Shown here piece after piece: positions 36,355-45,370 of a DNA stretch of 64,000 nt. The DNA is from Bradyrhizobium sp. sGM-13 (GTDB lineage: Bacteria > Pseudomonadota > Alphaproteobacteria > Rhizobiales > Xanthobacteraceae): the NCBI RefSeq assembly GCF_018398875.1, contig NZ_JAGWDK010000018.1, forward strand, positions 62,001 to 126,000, read 5' to 3'. The translations under genes and the position numbers were made by a program. Below the pieces are notes generated by a model that saw only the letters and a list, made by a program, of their open reading frames with translations, was not told the DNA's origin and made no database searches. How positions within the stretch are numbered: the stretch's first letter is position 1; each line of letters starts with the position of its first letter.

Positions 36355-37332
36355 TCAGGCGACGGGTTCGCGCGCCAGTCCCATGGCCCGCAGCGCCGAA
36401 GCAAAGGCCGCCAGCCGCTGCTCGCGATAGGCGGCTTGGTCAACGCCTTTGTAGTTCATGAATCCTTGCCCGGTCTTCATGCCGATGCGGCCCTCGCGCA
36501 TATTGGTCTCGATAATCGCCGGTGCCGCATAACGGCTGTCGCCGAGCGCCTCGACCAGATAGCGGCTCGCATGATGCAGGATGTCGCCGCCGCCCCAATC
36601 GATGAACTCCAGCAGGCCCAGCACCGCGAAGCGGAATCCAAAACCGTAGATTACGGCCTTGTCGATATCTTCCGCGGAGGCGACGCCCTCCTCCACCATC
36701 CGGGCAGCTTCATTCATTGCCAGCGCCTGGATTCGCGGAACGATGAAGCCCGGCCGCGCCGCGCAGACCACCGGCACCTTGCCGATGCCTTCGAGCAGCG
36801 CTTTCATCCGCGCTGTCGTCTCCGGCGCGGTGAGCCGTCCAGGAGACAGTTCGATCAGCGGCACGAGGTAGGCGGGATTGAGCCAGTGCGCATTGAGGAA
36901 GCGGCCGGGATGTTCGATCGATCCGGCGAGGTCGTCGACCAGGATCGTCGAGGTGGTCGAGGCGATGATCGGACCCTCGCCCGCCAGCCGCGAGGCTTCC
37001 GCCAGCGCCGCCTGCTTCAACTCAAGGATCTCCGGCATCCCCTCGAAAATGACGTCGCAGCGCGGCAACGTCGCAGCCGCCTCCTGCCGAGATACGATTG
37101 TGATCCGTTCGGCAATCGTTGGCACAAGCTCAGGCGGGAGCAGATCAATGCGCGAGAGGATCTCAAGCGCCGAACGGATTTCGGCCTTGGCTTCGGCCGC
37201 TAGCGTCTCGAAGGCCGACGCCTCCCGTTCCTTGAAATCGATGACGATAACCTGATGACCGGCGAAAGCGAACACGACGGCGATGCCGCGGCCCATTCGT
37301 CCAGCGCCGAGGCATCCGATAACCGGTTTCAT
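36355..37332 (-). CDS. 3-hydroxyacyl-CoA dehydrogenase family protein
   Basis: The 325 aa contain an N-terminal Rossmann domain (IGCLGAGRMGRGIAVVFAFA, 5-24), then IASTTSTILVDDLAG and the family catalytic region RFLNAHWLNPAYLVPLIEL (His in NAHW in place of the more common HFFNP), and a C-terminal dimerisation domain (YGFGFRFAVLGLLEFIDWGG). It oxidises a 3-hydroxyacyl-CoA or related hydroxy acid with NAD. It is the last gene of the minus-strand operon beginning at 42926 and overlaps, by 4 bp, the original stop of the opine-dehydrogenase homologue. Confidence 0.87.
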   Translation of the reverse strand: MKPVIGCLGAGRMGRGIAVVFAFAGHQVIVIDFKEREASAFETLAAEAKAEIRSALEILSRIDLLPPELVPTIAERITIVSRQEAAATLPRCDVIFEGMPEILELKQAALAEASRLAGEGPIIASTTSTILVDDLAGSIEHPGRFLNAHWLNPAYLVPLIELSPGRLTAPETTARMKALLEGIGKVPVVCAARPGFIVPRIQALAMNEAARMVEEGVASAEDIDKAVIYGFGFRFAVLGLLEFIDWGGGDILHHASRYLVEALGDSRYAAPAIIETNMREGRIGMKTGQGFMNYKGVDQAAYREQRLAAFASALRAMGLAREPVA

Positions 37333-38421
37333 CGGAAGCCCTCGGCGAGATGATCTTGCAACGCGGCCCGGTCGAGATCGCCGAGGCCGAGCGAGGACAG
37401 GCTCCGGCCCGTCACCGCGAAATCCTCACCGGTAATGGCGGAACCGATCGCGAGGAACGCCTTTGACCAGCGCCGTGTGCACGCCTGCAAGACCAGCGAC
37501 CGATGCGAGGAACGACAGGCCGAGACGCAGATCCTCCAGCATGTAGCGGTGCTCGACAAGAATGAGTCGTTCGGACCAATCGCCGGAATCAGTGAGCTGC
37601 TCGTGCGCGTCGCGCGCATACATCCAGGGCTCACCATGCCGTGAATAGTGATCGGCCAGGGGAAAATGCGGCTTTCCATAACCAAGCGCCTCGCGAATGG
37701 CGATGCGCTCGGCATCGAGCGCGTCCGTGACGCGGCGTATGGCCGGCTGCGTTCCTTCCTTGTGAATATCCCATTTGTCGAAATGTTCGATCGGACCGGC
37801 GTTCATGGTGATCAGCGGCGGATGAATGATCGGGCCGGCATTCATCAGCGCCGCCGAGAGCGCATCGCCGCACGGTTCGATGGCATTCGGAAACGCGCGC
37901 TCGATCACATCAAGCGCGTGCGGGGCAAGGCGCTGCGGAAACACACCGGTTGGCAATCGAGCGCCCCTGCCCGAGATGCGGACCGCATAAGGGCCGTGCT
38001 TGCGCGCCAGCCACGGCAAGGTCCCGGTCTCCGCCGTTGCAATCTCCGCGCGGTTGCCCGCATCGCGGGCGGCACGGGCGAAGATGTAGGAGCCAAATGT
38101 GCCGGGCGGCAGGAACACGACCTGGCCGTCGCGCAAATGCGGTGCGGCCAGATTCGCGATCGCCGGTTGCGCAAAAGCCGGTGCCGGACAAAGGATGAGA
38201 TCGGCAGCGTCGATCGCTTCCGCGATCGAAGACGTAATCACAGCCAGCCGGATTTCACGGCGGCCCGATCGATCGATGACCGTGATCGTACCGCCCTGCG
38301 CACGGTGTGCGTCGACATCTCCGGGATTCCGTCGCCACAGCCGGATTTCGTGACCGGCCAACGCGAGGTCGCCGGCAGCCGCGAACGAACCGTTTCCTCC
38401 ACCCAACACTGCGATCTTCAA
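37329..38421 (-). pseudogene. Frameshifted octopine/nopaline dehydrogenase family gene
   Basis: A TTG at 38421 behind GGAGGA starts a Rossmann domain (VLGGGNGSFAAAGDLALAG) and an opine-dehydrogenase helical domain with HPPLITMNAGPIEHFDKW. The open frame ends early at 37426 with GVPRDRFRHYR, but the family C-terminus (FLAIGSAITGEDF, SLGLGDLDRAALQ) continues in another frame to a TGA at 37329, which overlaps the next start by 4 bp. One extra base near 37455-37461 explains the switch. The protein would lose about 40 residues and gain 11 wrong ones; activity may or may not survive. Sequencing error is possible. Confidence 0.82.
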
Positions 38422-38461
38422 GATGTCCTCCGCTTCGTCGCCACGCGTATCGGCAATCCTG

Positions 38462-39109
38462 TCACGCAGGCTCTGCCTTGACGTTCTTTTCCTGCCACGT
38501 CGCCCAGCTCGGCCGATCGATCTGAAACAAGTCGGTGGAGCGCGCATACCAGCCGCTGCCGTGCATGCGCGCGATCAGTCGCAGCGCCTGCGTGTCGATG
38601 TGGCAGCGCTCCTTATCCAGAATTAACGCATCGTCGATATGGGCGCGAACGATACGACCGATCACGGCCGTTTGTCGCGGCCCTGTCACCAGCGACGTGA
38701 GTACCCGGCACTCGAATGACACCGGCGATTCCGCGATGCGCGGCGGGCGCACCGCCTGCGAGGCCGCCGGGGTCAGTCCGGCCAGCGCCAGTTCATCGAT
38801 CTCGGGCGGCGCATCGATGCAGGTAATGTTCATGGCCTCGGCGTTGCGCTCGGCGACGAGATTGACGACGAATTCTCCGGTATCGAGGATATTCGCCGCC
38901 GTGTCCTTGAATCGCTGCGAGCCTGCCAGCAACCCGATCGCGACGGTCGGCGGCTCGTGGCCCATCACATTGAAGAAGCTGAACGGCGCGGCATTGATCA
39001 CGCCGCTCGCGGAGAGCGTGGTGATCCAGGCGATCGGCCGCGGCGTCACCGTGGCCGTCAATATTTTGTAACGGTTCTGCGCTTCCAGCGCCTCCATATC
39101 GAAGATCAT
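38462..39109 (-). CDS. Flavin reductase-like domain protein (DIM6/NTAB family)
   Basis: The 215-aa FMN-binding split-barrel protein has the typical openings TATVTPRPIAWITTLSASGV and NAAPFSFFNVMGHEPPTVAI, then DTGEFVVNLV. Members reduce FMN with NAD(P)H for a partner monooxygenase or act as flavin-dependent oxidoreductases. No partner monooxygenase is adjacent; the nearest oxygenases are the cupin dioxygenase and the Rieske system, neither flavin-dependent. It lies 9 bp after the FAH-family gene in the same operon. Confidence 0.87.
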   Translation of the reverse strand: MIFDMEALEAQNRYKILTATVTPRPIAWITTLSASGVINAAPFSFFNVMGHEPPTVAIGLLAGSQRFKDTAANILDTGEFVVNLVAERNAEAMNITCIDAPPEIDELALAGLTPAASQAVRPPRIAESPVSFECRVLTSLVTGPRQTAVIGRIVRAHIDDALILDKERCHIDTQALRLIARMHGSGWYARSTDLFQIDRPSWATWQEKNVKAEPA

Positions 39110-39118
39110 GCCAGCCTC

Positions 39119-40030
39119 TCAGATCGCGACCACCGGATGACGCAGCCGGCCGATGCCCGTTACTTCGGCTTCCACCACATCGCCAGGCCACAGCCATTCC
39201 TGCGGAGAGCGGCCGGCGCCGACGCCCTCGGGCGTGCCCGTCGCGATGATGTCTCCCGGCTCCAACGTCATCGCGGCCGAAATGTCGGCGATCAGGAGCG
39301 GCACCTTGAACAGCATGTGGCGGGTGTTGGATCGCTGCTTCTCGACGCCGTTCACCGTCAGCCAGAGATCGAGTGCATGCGGATCGGTGATTTCGTCCGC
39401 CGTGACGATGCACGGCCCGAACGGCGCATAGGTGTCCTGCCCCTTGGAGTAGATCCACTGGTCGGCGCGGCGATTGTCGCGGGCGCTGACGTCGATCATC
39501 ACGCTGTAGCCGAACACGAAGCCGAGCGCTTCGGCTTCCGACACGCGCCGCGCGGTTCGCCCCATCACAACCGCAAGCTCGACTTCCCAGTCGAGTTGCT
39601 GCGTGATCGCCTTGTTGTGCTGAATCGCTTCGTCCGGCCCGATGACGCTGGTCGGCGGCTTCGAAAAGATGATCGGCTGCTTGGGCAGGTCCTTGGCGGT
39701 GTCGAGGGCGCGCGAGGATTCCGCGACGTGCTCGACGTAATTGAGACCGATGCCGAAAATGTTTTTTCGGGGACGCGGTATCGGCGCCAGCAGCCGGACA
39801 TTTGCAAGCGGAAATGCAGCGCCGACCGGCCAGTTATCCCCGCCTTCGTTCAGTATGTTCTTGAGCGCCGCCAAAGCGGGCGGCCCCAAATCGATGAAAT
39901 CGAGCATCGACGACGGAAGGCAGACGCCGGCATCCTGGCCAGCCTTGGCGACATCCAGGACGAGATCGTCAACGACGGCGCCGAGACGGGCGGCAGCCTC
40001 AACATTGCCGCGATAGGTAACAAGACGCAC
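39119..40030 (-). CDS. Fumarylacetoacetate hydrolase family protein
   Basis: The 303-aa protein has the FAH domain with metal ligands in QLDWEVELAVVMG (Glu, Glu) and YSVMIDVSARD (Asp), plus DIIATGTPEGVGAGRSP near the C-terminus. Relatives hydrolyse fumarylpyruvate, fumarylacetoacetate or acylpyruvates. Being next to a gentisate-dioxygenase-like gene, a fumarylpyruvate or maleylpyruvate hydrolase role is the most economical reading, although a palindromic repeat separates the two genes. No maleylpyruvate isomerase gene is seen in the window. Confidence 0.88.
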   Translation of the reverse strand: MRLVTYRGNVEAAARLGAVVDDLVLDVAKAGQDAGVCLPSSMLDFIDLGPPALAALKNILNEGGDNWPVGAAFPLANVRLLAPIPRPRKNIFGIGLNYVEHVAESSRALDTAKDLPKQPIIFSKPPTSVIGPDEAIQHNKAITQQLDWEVELAVVMGRTARRVSEAEALGFVFGYSVMIDVSARDNRRADQWIYSKGQDTYAPFGPCIVTADEITDPHALDLWLTVNGVEKQRSNTRHMLFKVPLLIADISAAMTLEPGDIIATGTPEGVGAGRSPQEWLWPGDVVEAEVTGIGRLRHPVVAI

Positions 40031-40039
40031 GATGCTCTC

Positions 40040-40137
40040 CTATAGCGTTTTCAAGCGAACTGGATACCGGTTCGCGTGAAGAAAACGCGTCAAACAGAAG
40101 TCTAGAGCTTCGGTTCTGATCAGAACCGAAGCTCTAG
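40040..40137. repeat. Dispersed rhizobial repeat with a perfect 36-bp palindrome
   Basis: The element starts TATAGCGTTTTCAAGCGAAC, contains an imperfect inverted repeat (GCGAAC 40055-40060, GTTCGC 40070-40075) and ends in a perfect 36-bp palindrome, 40102-40137, whose arm is CTAGAGCTTCGGTTCTGA. Elements of this kind are common between genes in Bradyrhizobium and related genera (general knowledge). The palindrome contains the TAG stop codon of the dioxygenase gene (40134-40136). Confidence 0.75.
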
Positions 40138-41261
40138 GATACGAGCGGCTGGCGGCCGCCATTGTCGCCAAAAGCTTCCTCGCGATAGAGCCCGAGCGCG
40201 TGCATGACCGGCAGGTCGTTGAAGGTGAAGAGGCAGGCGTCCTCACTGGTGGAGGCGTTCACATGTTCATGCCAGGCCCAGGACGGAACGCAGAAGATGT
40301 CCCGCTCCTTCCAGTCGAAGCGCTTGCCGTCGATGATCGAGTGGCCGCGGCCCTTCGCGACCTGATAGATGAAGCTGCCGGTGTGACGATGCGCGCGCGT
40401 GCTTTCGCCCGGCCGCAGCATCTGCATCGACGCGCCGATGGTCTGCATCACCGGACCGCCGGTCACCGGGTTGACGTAGTTCATGAGAACGCCGTCATAT
40501 GGCGAGCCGTCGGTGGCTTTGGCGTAACGCTGCAGCGCCTCGTAGGTCGGACCCCACTCATATTTCAGTAGCGGCGAATATCCCTTGGACCATTCGGCGC
40601 CCGCCGGGCGCAGGCCGGGATTGCCCCAGGTGTGCGTCATGTCGTCGACGGGATAACCGACGCTCTGTTGCAGGTCGGGGTGAACCACATAGAAGTTGGC
40701 TTCGAGCGTGTTGACGAGGGGAATGTCGAGGCCGTCCTGCCAGATGCATGGCGTGCCGTCGCTGGAGACGCCATGCTCGTGCCAGGTGCCGTTCGGCGTC
40801 AGCACAAAGTCGTTGGTACCGAGCGTCATCTTGTGACCATCGACGATGGTATAGGCGCCCTCGCCTTCCATAATGAAGCGGAGCGCGGAGGCCGAGTGGG
40901 CGTGGGCGGATGCGACCTCGCCCGGATGCATCACCTGCAGGCCGGAATAGAGCCAGCCCACCGCGGCGGCGTGCTCGCGACGTCCGGGATTGTTCAGATA
41001 GATGACGCGGCGCCCGGCCTTTTCGGGTGACACCAGCTCAACGGAACGCAGCACGTGCGCGCGGAGGTCCTCATAGCGCCACAGCACCGGAACGGAGGAC
41101 GATTTGGGCTGCCACGGCTCGATCTTGTTGGCGACCGTCCAGAGTGCGCCCGTCTCCAGGCGTTCGAGTTCGTCATAATAGGCGAGCAATTCAGGGGTGT
41201 CTTCGACATTGGCCCGCCCCGCCACATCTTCCCGATGGTTTTCACGCGCTTTCGTTGCCAT
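40134..41261 (-). CDS. Gentisate 1,2-dioxygenase-like bicupin
   Basis: The 375-aa protein has two cupin domains. The first holds the iron ligands His120, His122 and His161 (SAHAHSASALRF; NGTWHEHG), as in gentisate and 1-hydroxy-2-naphthoate dioxygenases; the second begins TRAHRHTGSFIYQV and has SWAWHEHVN. The enzyme would cleave the ring of a hydroxylated aromatic acid with O2 to a maleylpyruvate-type product. It follows RidA and an acyl-CoA dehydrogenase gene and precedes the FAH-family hydrolase. Salicylate-, 5-hydroxyanthranilate- or homoprotocatechuate-like substrates cannot be excluded. Confidence 0.88.
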   Translation of the reverse strand: MATKARENHREDVAGRANVEDTPELLAYYDELERLETGALWTVANKIEPWQPKSSSVPVLWRYEDLRAHVLRSVELVSPEKAGRRVIYLNNPGRREHAAAVGWLYSGLQVMHPGEVASAHAHSASALRFIMEGEGAYTIVDGHKMTLGTNDFVLTPNGTWHEHGVSSDGTPCIWQDGLDIPLVNTLEANFYVVHPDLQQSVGYPVDDMTHTWGNPGLRPAGAEWSKGYSPLLKYEWGPTYEALQRYAKATDGSPYDGVLMNYVNPVTGGPVMQTIGASMQMLRPGESTRAHRHTGSFIYQVAKGRGHSIIDGKRFDWKERDIFCVPSWAWHEHVNASTSEDACLFTFNDLPVMHALGLYREEAFGDNGGRQPLVS

Positions 41262-41311
41262 GTCGCCCTCCTGTGAGTTGGCGCCGCTTCCGGCGTCGCG
41301 GTGTCAATCAT

Positions 41312-41707
41312 CTAATCAGGTGTCATTGCAATCGCCTGGATTTCTACCTTGGCACGATCCTCGACCAACCCCGATACCTGCAGCGCGGTCATGGCCGGAA
41401 AGTGCCGGCCCATGACACCGCGATAGGCTACGCCGATTTCCTTCAGGCGCGCCGAATACTCCTTGCGATCGAGCAGGAACCAGGTCATCGACACCACGTG
41501 CCCGGGCGTAGCACCACCGGCGCGCAAGACCGCATCGATGTTCTTCAGGGTCTGGCCGATCTGATCCACCAGATCATCGGACTCGAACTTGCAGTGCTCG
41601 TTCCAGCCGATCTGGCCGGCGACGAAGATCATCCTGCCGCGAGCGGCGATGCCGTTCGCGTACCCCCTCGGCTTGGCCCAACCGGGTGGTTGCAAGACTT
41701 CGAACAT
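41312..41707 (-). CDS. RidA/YjgF-family protein
   Basis: The 131-aa protein has the family fold: GYANGIAARGRMIFVAGQIG, then LVDQIGQTLKNIDAVLRAGG and HVVSMTWFLLDRKEY, with a C-terminal SGLVEDRAKVEIQAIA. RidA members remove reactive enamines or imines; pathway-linked homologues act on specific deamination products. It is co-oriented with the acyl-CoA dehydrogenase (43 bp) and dioxygenase genes. It could indicate an amino-substituted aromatic intermediate. Confidence 0.87.
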   Translation of the reverse strand: MFEVLQPPGWAKPRGYANGIAARGRMIFVAGQIGWNEHCKFESDDLVDQIGQTLKNIDAVLRAGGATPGHVVSMTWFLLDRKEYSARLKEIGVAYRGVMGRHFPAMTALQVSGLVEDRAKVEIQAIAMTPD

Positions 41708-41750
41708 TTCATACTCCCGTAGCGCAGGACGCGACTGAACGGCCGTTCAG

Positions 41751-42926
41751 CTAGACCGCCTTCAGGACGTCGCGTCCGATGATGAGTTTCTGGACTTCGG
41801 TCGCGCCTTCATAGATGCGCAACGCACGTATCTCGCGATAGAGCTGCTCAACAACTTCGCCCGAGCGCACGCCGCGGCCGCCGAACATCTGTACGGCGCG
41901 GTCGATCACCGCTTGCGCGGTTTCGGTCGCGACCATTTTGGCCATTGCCGCTTCACGGGTCGTGGAAGCCTTCTGCACGTCGCGCCGCCATGCCGCGCGG
42001 TAGGTGAGAAGCGCGCTGGCATCGACGCCTGCGGCCATGTCGCCTAGGGCTGCCTGCGTCAACTGCTGGTCGCCCAGCACGCCACCGAACATCCTCCGTG
42101 ACAGTGCATGCGCCACCGCCTCATCCAGCGCGCGGCGGGCAAAACCCAGCGCGGCGGCCGCGACCGATGCGCGGAAGATATCGAGAGTGCGCATCGCAAT
42201 CTTGAAACCTTCGCCCGGCGAACCCAACAGCCGCACCGCCGGTATCCGGCAGCCCTCGAAACGCAACGTCGCCAGCGGGTGCGGCGCCATCACATCGATG
42301 CGATCGGCAATCGAAAAACCCGGATCGTCCGGCAGCACCACGAAGGCCGAAATGCCACGCGCGCCCGGCGCCTCGCCGGTTCGCGCAAACAGCGTATAGA
42401 CGTCGGCAATGCCGCCGTTGGAGATCCAGGTCTTCTCGCCATCCAGAATATAGTGGTCGCCTTCGCGGCGGGCGCTGCAGCTCATGGCTGCGACGTCGGA
42501 ACCGGCCTCCTTCTCCGACAAGGCAAAGGCGGCAATCCATTCGCCACGCCGCGCCTTCGGCAGCACCAGCGCGCGCAATTCGGGCGACCCGGCAATCGCC
42601 ACCGCACCGGTCCCTAGTCCCTGCATCGCAAATGCGAAATCGGCGAGCCCGCTGTGCCAGGCAAGCGTTTCGCGGGCGAGACAGATCAGCCGCGAGTCGA
42701 TCACTGCATCGGACTGATCGCCTGCGACCGATGCTTCCAGCAATCCGGCCGCACCAAGCTGGCGTACCAGCGAACGGCAGGTTTCGTCGACGTCATGGCC
42801 ATGCGTGTCGCCAAGGTCGGCTGCAAATGCGTCGAGCGCGTCGGCGTATTCGCTGTGGCGGGAATCGAAGAACGGCCACGCGAGGTGTTCGCGCGACGGC
42901 CCGCGTAATGGCGAAACCGGAGTCAT
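41751..42926 (-). CDS. Acyl-CoA dehydrogenase, catalytically complete
   Basis: GGGAGA before the ATG at 42926 supports that start (391 aa) over the TTG at 42941. The protein has FALSEKEAGSDVAAM (flavin contact), KTWISNGGIADVYTLFA and the C-terminal LRIYEGATEVQKLIIGRD with the catalytic Glu in YEGATE. It would desaturate an acyl-CoA with electrons passing to ETF. It is the first gene of the operon running to 36355. A candidate operator lies about 65 bp upstream. Confidence 0.9.
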   Translation of the reverse strand: MTPVSPLRGPSREHLAWPFFDSRHSEYADALDAFAADLGDTHGHDVDETCRSLVRQLGAAGLLEASVAGDQSDAVIDSRLICLARETLAWHSGLADFAFAMQGLGTGAVAIAGSPELRALVLPKARRGEWIAAFALSEKEAGSDVAAMSCSARREGDHYILDGEKTWISNGGIADVYTLFARTGEAPGARGISAFVVLPDDPGFSIADRIDVMAPHPLATLRFEGCRIPAVRLLGSPGEGFKIAMRTLDIFRASVAAAALGFARRALDEAVAHALSRRMFGGVLGDQQLTQAALGDMAAGVDASALLTYRAAWRRDVQKASTTREAAMAKMVATETAQAVIDRAVQMFGGRGVRSGEVVEQLYREIRALRIYEGATEVQKLIIGRDVLKAV

Positions 42927-42989
42927 GTCAGTCTCCCGCAAAGGCCGGTTTTGCGCGCGCCCGCCAAGTGCAACGCGCGCCTCAATAAT

Positions 42990-43005
42990 GTTTCATGGCT
43001 AAAAT
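42990..43005. promoter_or_regulatory. Candidate operator C before the acyl-CoA dehydrogenase operon
   Basis: GTTTCATGGCTAAAAT, 64 bp before the minus-strand start at 42926. It is the same as site D at 14 of 16 positions. Together they bracket the 281-bp divergent promoter region. Confidence 0.5.
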
Positions 43006-43145
43006 ATCCTGTCAAGCGAACCGGCCGCCGATCGGAAGCCCGGCGCGTGTGCACGAAGCCTATGAAACAGGCTAGAAAACGCGCTCAAATGCGCGTGAAG
43101 CGTTTTGCGGCCTCAGAACTCGCGGGTCCGATTGACATCATTTTT

Positions 43146-43161
43146 GTTTGATGTCTAAAAT
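43146..43161. promoter_or_regulatory. Candidate operator D before the iorA-like operon
   Basis: GTTTGATGTCTAAAAT, 46 bp before the ATG at 43208, followed by AT-rich TATATTAGG that could hold a -10 element. A second copy of site C on the other side of the divergent region suggests coordinated control of both operons. Confidence 0.5.
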
Positions 43162-43207
43162 TATATTAGGTCATCCGGAGTTCCGGGCGAGCCCTCAGGA
43201 GGCGAGC

Positions 43208-45370
43208 ATGGCAGAACGCTCTTTCGCGCGCGAGGTGGAAGACCTGAAGCTCGGCGGCGGCCAGGAATTTCGCGGCGAAGGCATCCTCGCCATTACCAAG
43301 GCGCTGCTGGAATGCGGCGTCAGCTATGTCGCCGGTTACCAGGGCGCGCCGATCTCGCATCTGATGGACGTGCTGTCGGACGCGCAGGACATTCTTTCCG
43401 ACCTCGGTGTGCATTTCGAATCCAGCGCCAGCGAGGCCACCGCCGCGGCAACGCTGGCTGCCTCCGTGATGTATCCGGTGCGTGGCGCGGTCACCTTCAA
43501 GGCGCCGGTCGGCATCAACGTCGCGTCTGACGCGCTCGCCAACCTCTCCTCGGGCGGTGTGACCGGCGGCGCGCTGATCATCATCGGCGAGGATTACGGC
43601 GAAGGCTCCTCCATCATGCAGGAGCGTTCGCATGCGTTCGCGATGAAGTCGCAGCTCTGGCTGGTCGATCCGCGACCGAACGTGGCCTCCATCGTCAAGG
43701 CCGTGCACGATTCCTTCGAGCTGTCGGAGGCGTCGAATACGCCTGTCATGCTGGAGGTACGGATACGCGCTTGCCATGTGCATGGCCGCTTCGCCACCCG
43801 CGACAACGTCCGTCCCGCCTTTCCGCTGTCCCGCGCGCTGGATCAGCCGTCGCGCGACACCAACCGTATCGTGCTGCCGCCGGCCTCGTTCCTGCACGAG
43901 AAGCAGAAGGTCGAGCATCGCTGGCCCGCCGCGGTCGAATTCATCCACGCCCGCGGCATGAACGAGACCTTCGACGGCGACATCGACGATATCGGCATCA
44001 TCATGCAGGGCGGCATGTACAACGGCGTCATCACCGCGCTGCGCGAGGCCGGGCTTGCCGATATCTGGGGCGAGACGCGCGTGCCGCTCTACGTGATGAA
44101 CGTGACCTACCCGATCGTCGACCGCGAGGTGATCGACTTCTGCCACGGCAAGAAAGCGGTGCTGATGGTCGAGGAAGGACAGCCCGAGTTCATCGAGCAG
44201 GCGTTGCACAAGATTCTGCGCAACGCGGACATCCCGGCCAAGCTGCACGGCAAGGACCTGTTCCCGATGGCCGGCGAATATACATCACAAGTCATGGGCG
44301 AAGCGATCGGCGCTTTCATCCGCCGCTGGCGCCCGGATGCCTTGTCGGATGCCGCGCGCGCGCCGAACATCGACCGCACTGAGGTCGATGAGAAAATCCG
44401 CGTGCTCGCCGACGTGGTGCCGCCGCGCCCGCCCGGCTTCTGCACCGGCTGTCCCGAGCGGCCGATTTTTTCCGCAATGAAACTGGTTGAGAAGGAACTC
44501 GGACCTCATCACATCGCCGCCGATATCGGCTGCCACTTATTCTCGATCCTGCCGCCGTTCAATATCGGCGCCACCACGATGGGATACGGACTAGGCCCGG
44601 CCTCCGCCTCCGCCTTCAATGTGCCTGCGGGCAAGCGGCCGATCTCGATGATGGGCGACGGCGGCTTCTGGCACAACGGGTTGACCAGCGGCGTCGGCAA
44701 TGCCGTCTTCAACCAGCACGATGGCGTGATCGTCGTGGTCGACAATTACTATTCCGCCGCGACCGGCGGCCAGGATATCCCCTCCTCGCGCGCCGACAAC
44801 CGTTCGCGTTCGACCAAGCACCCGATCGTCGAGGCGGTGAAGGGCGTCGGCGCCAAATGGGTGCGCCAGATCGACCGCACTTACGATGTCACGCGCATGC
44901 GCGACACGCTGCGCGAGGCGCTGACGACGGAGGAGAAGGGCCCAAAGATCATCGTCGCTTCGTCGGAGTGCATGCTGAACAAGCAGCGCCGCGTGAAACC
45001 GCTGGTGGCCGCTGCCGCCAAGCGCGGTGAGCGCATCGTGCGCGAGCGCTTCGGTGTCGATGAGGATGTATGTTCCGGCGACCACGCGTGCATCCGCCTG
45101 TCCGGCTGCCCCTCGCTGTCGGTGAAGCCGACCAGCGATCCCCTGAAGGACAATCCAGTCGCCGCTGTCGACGATAGTTGCGTCGGCTGCGGCCATTGCG
45201 GCGAGGTCGCGGACGCTGCTGTCTTGTGTCCCTCATTCTATCGCGCCGACATCGTTTCCAATCCGACCCCGTTCGAAATGCGGCTCGATCGCCTCTGGCA
45301 ACGAATGATCGGCGCTTTGCAGCGCTGGCGCGCCGGACGCCGCGTCACGTTCGAGCAGGAGCCGGCATGA
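43208..45370 (+). CDS. Indolepyruvate ferredoxin oxidoreductase alpha-like subunit (TPP, Fe-S)
   Basis: AGGAGG just before the ATG at 43208 fixes the start (720 aa). The order is a pyrimidine domain (GVSYVAGYQGAPISHLMDVL), a transketolase-like linker, FCTGCPERP, the TPP domain (MMGDGGFWHNG, then VVVDNYYSAATGGQ), and a C-terminal Fe-S region with CVGCGHC plus a further Cys set in CSGDHACIRLSGC. IorA-type enzymes oxidatively decarboxylate aryl-pyruvates to aryl-acetyl-CoA, reducing ferredoxin. The next gene is the matching beta-type subunit (4-bp overlap). It heads the Rieske dioxygenase operon. Confidence 0.88.
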   Translation: MAERSFAREVEDLKLGGGQEFRGEGILAITKALLECGVSYVAGYQGAPISHLMDVLSDAQDILSDLGVHFESSASEATAAATLAASVMYPVRGAVTFKAPVGINVASDALANLSSGGVTGGALIIIGEDYGEGSSIMQERSHAFAMKSQLWLVDPRPNVASIVKAVHDSFELSEASNTPVMLEVRIRACHVHGRFATRDNVRPAFPLSRALDQPSRDTNRIVLPPASFLHEKQKVEHRWPAAVEFIHARGMNETFDGDIDDIGIIMQGGMYNGVITALREAGLADIWGETRVPLYVMNVTYPIVDREVIDFCHGKKAVLMVEEGQPEFIEQALHKILRNADIPAKLHGKDLFPMAGEYTSQVMGEAIGAFIRRWRPDALSDAARAPNIDRTEVDEKIRVLADVVPPRPPGFCTGCPERPIFSAMKLVEKELGPHHIAADIGCHLFSILPPFNIGATTMGYGLGPASASAFNVPAGKRPISMMGDGGFWHNGLTSGVGNAVFNQHDGVIVVVDNYYSAATGGQDIPSSRADNRSRSTKHPIVEAVKGVGAKWVRQIDRTYDVTRMRDTLREALTTEEKGPKIIVASSECMLNKQRRVKPLVAAAAKRGERIVRERFGVDEDVCSGDHACIRLSGCPSLSVKPTSDPLKDNPVAAVDDSCVGCGHCGEVADAAVLCPSFYRADIVSNPTPFEMRLDRLWQRMIGALQRWRAGRRVTFEQEPA

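Noticed and set aside
43166..44248. 360-codon minus-strand open frame
   Set aside because: Antisense to the IorA-like gene; shadow frame.
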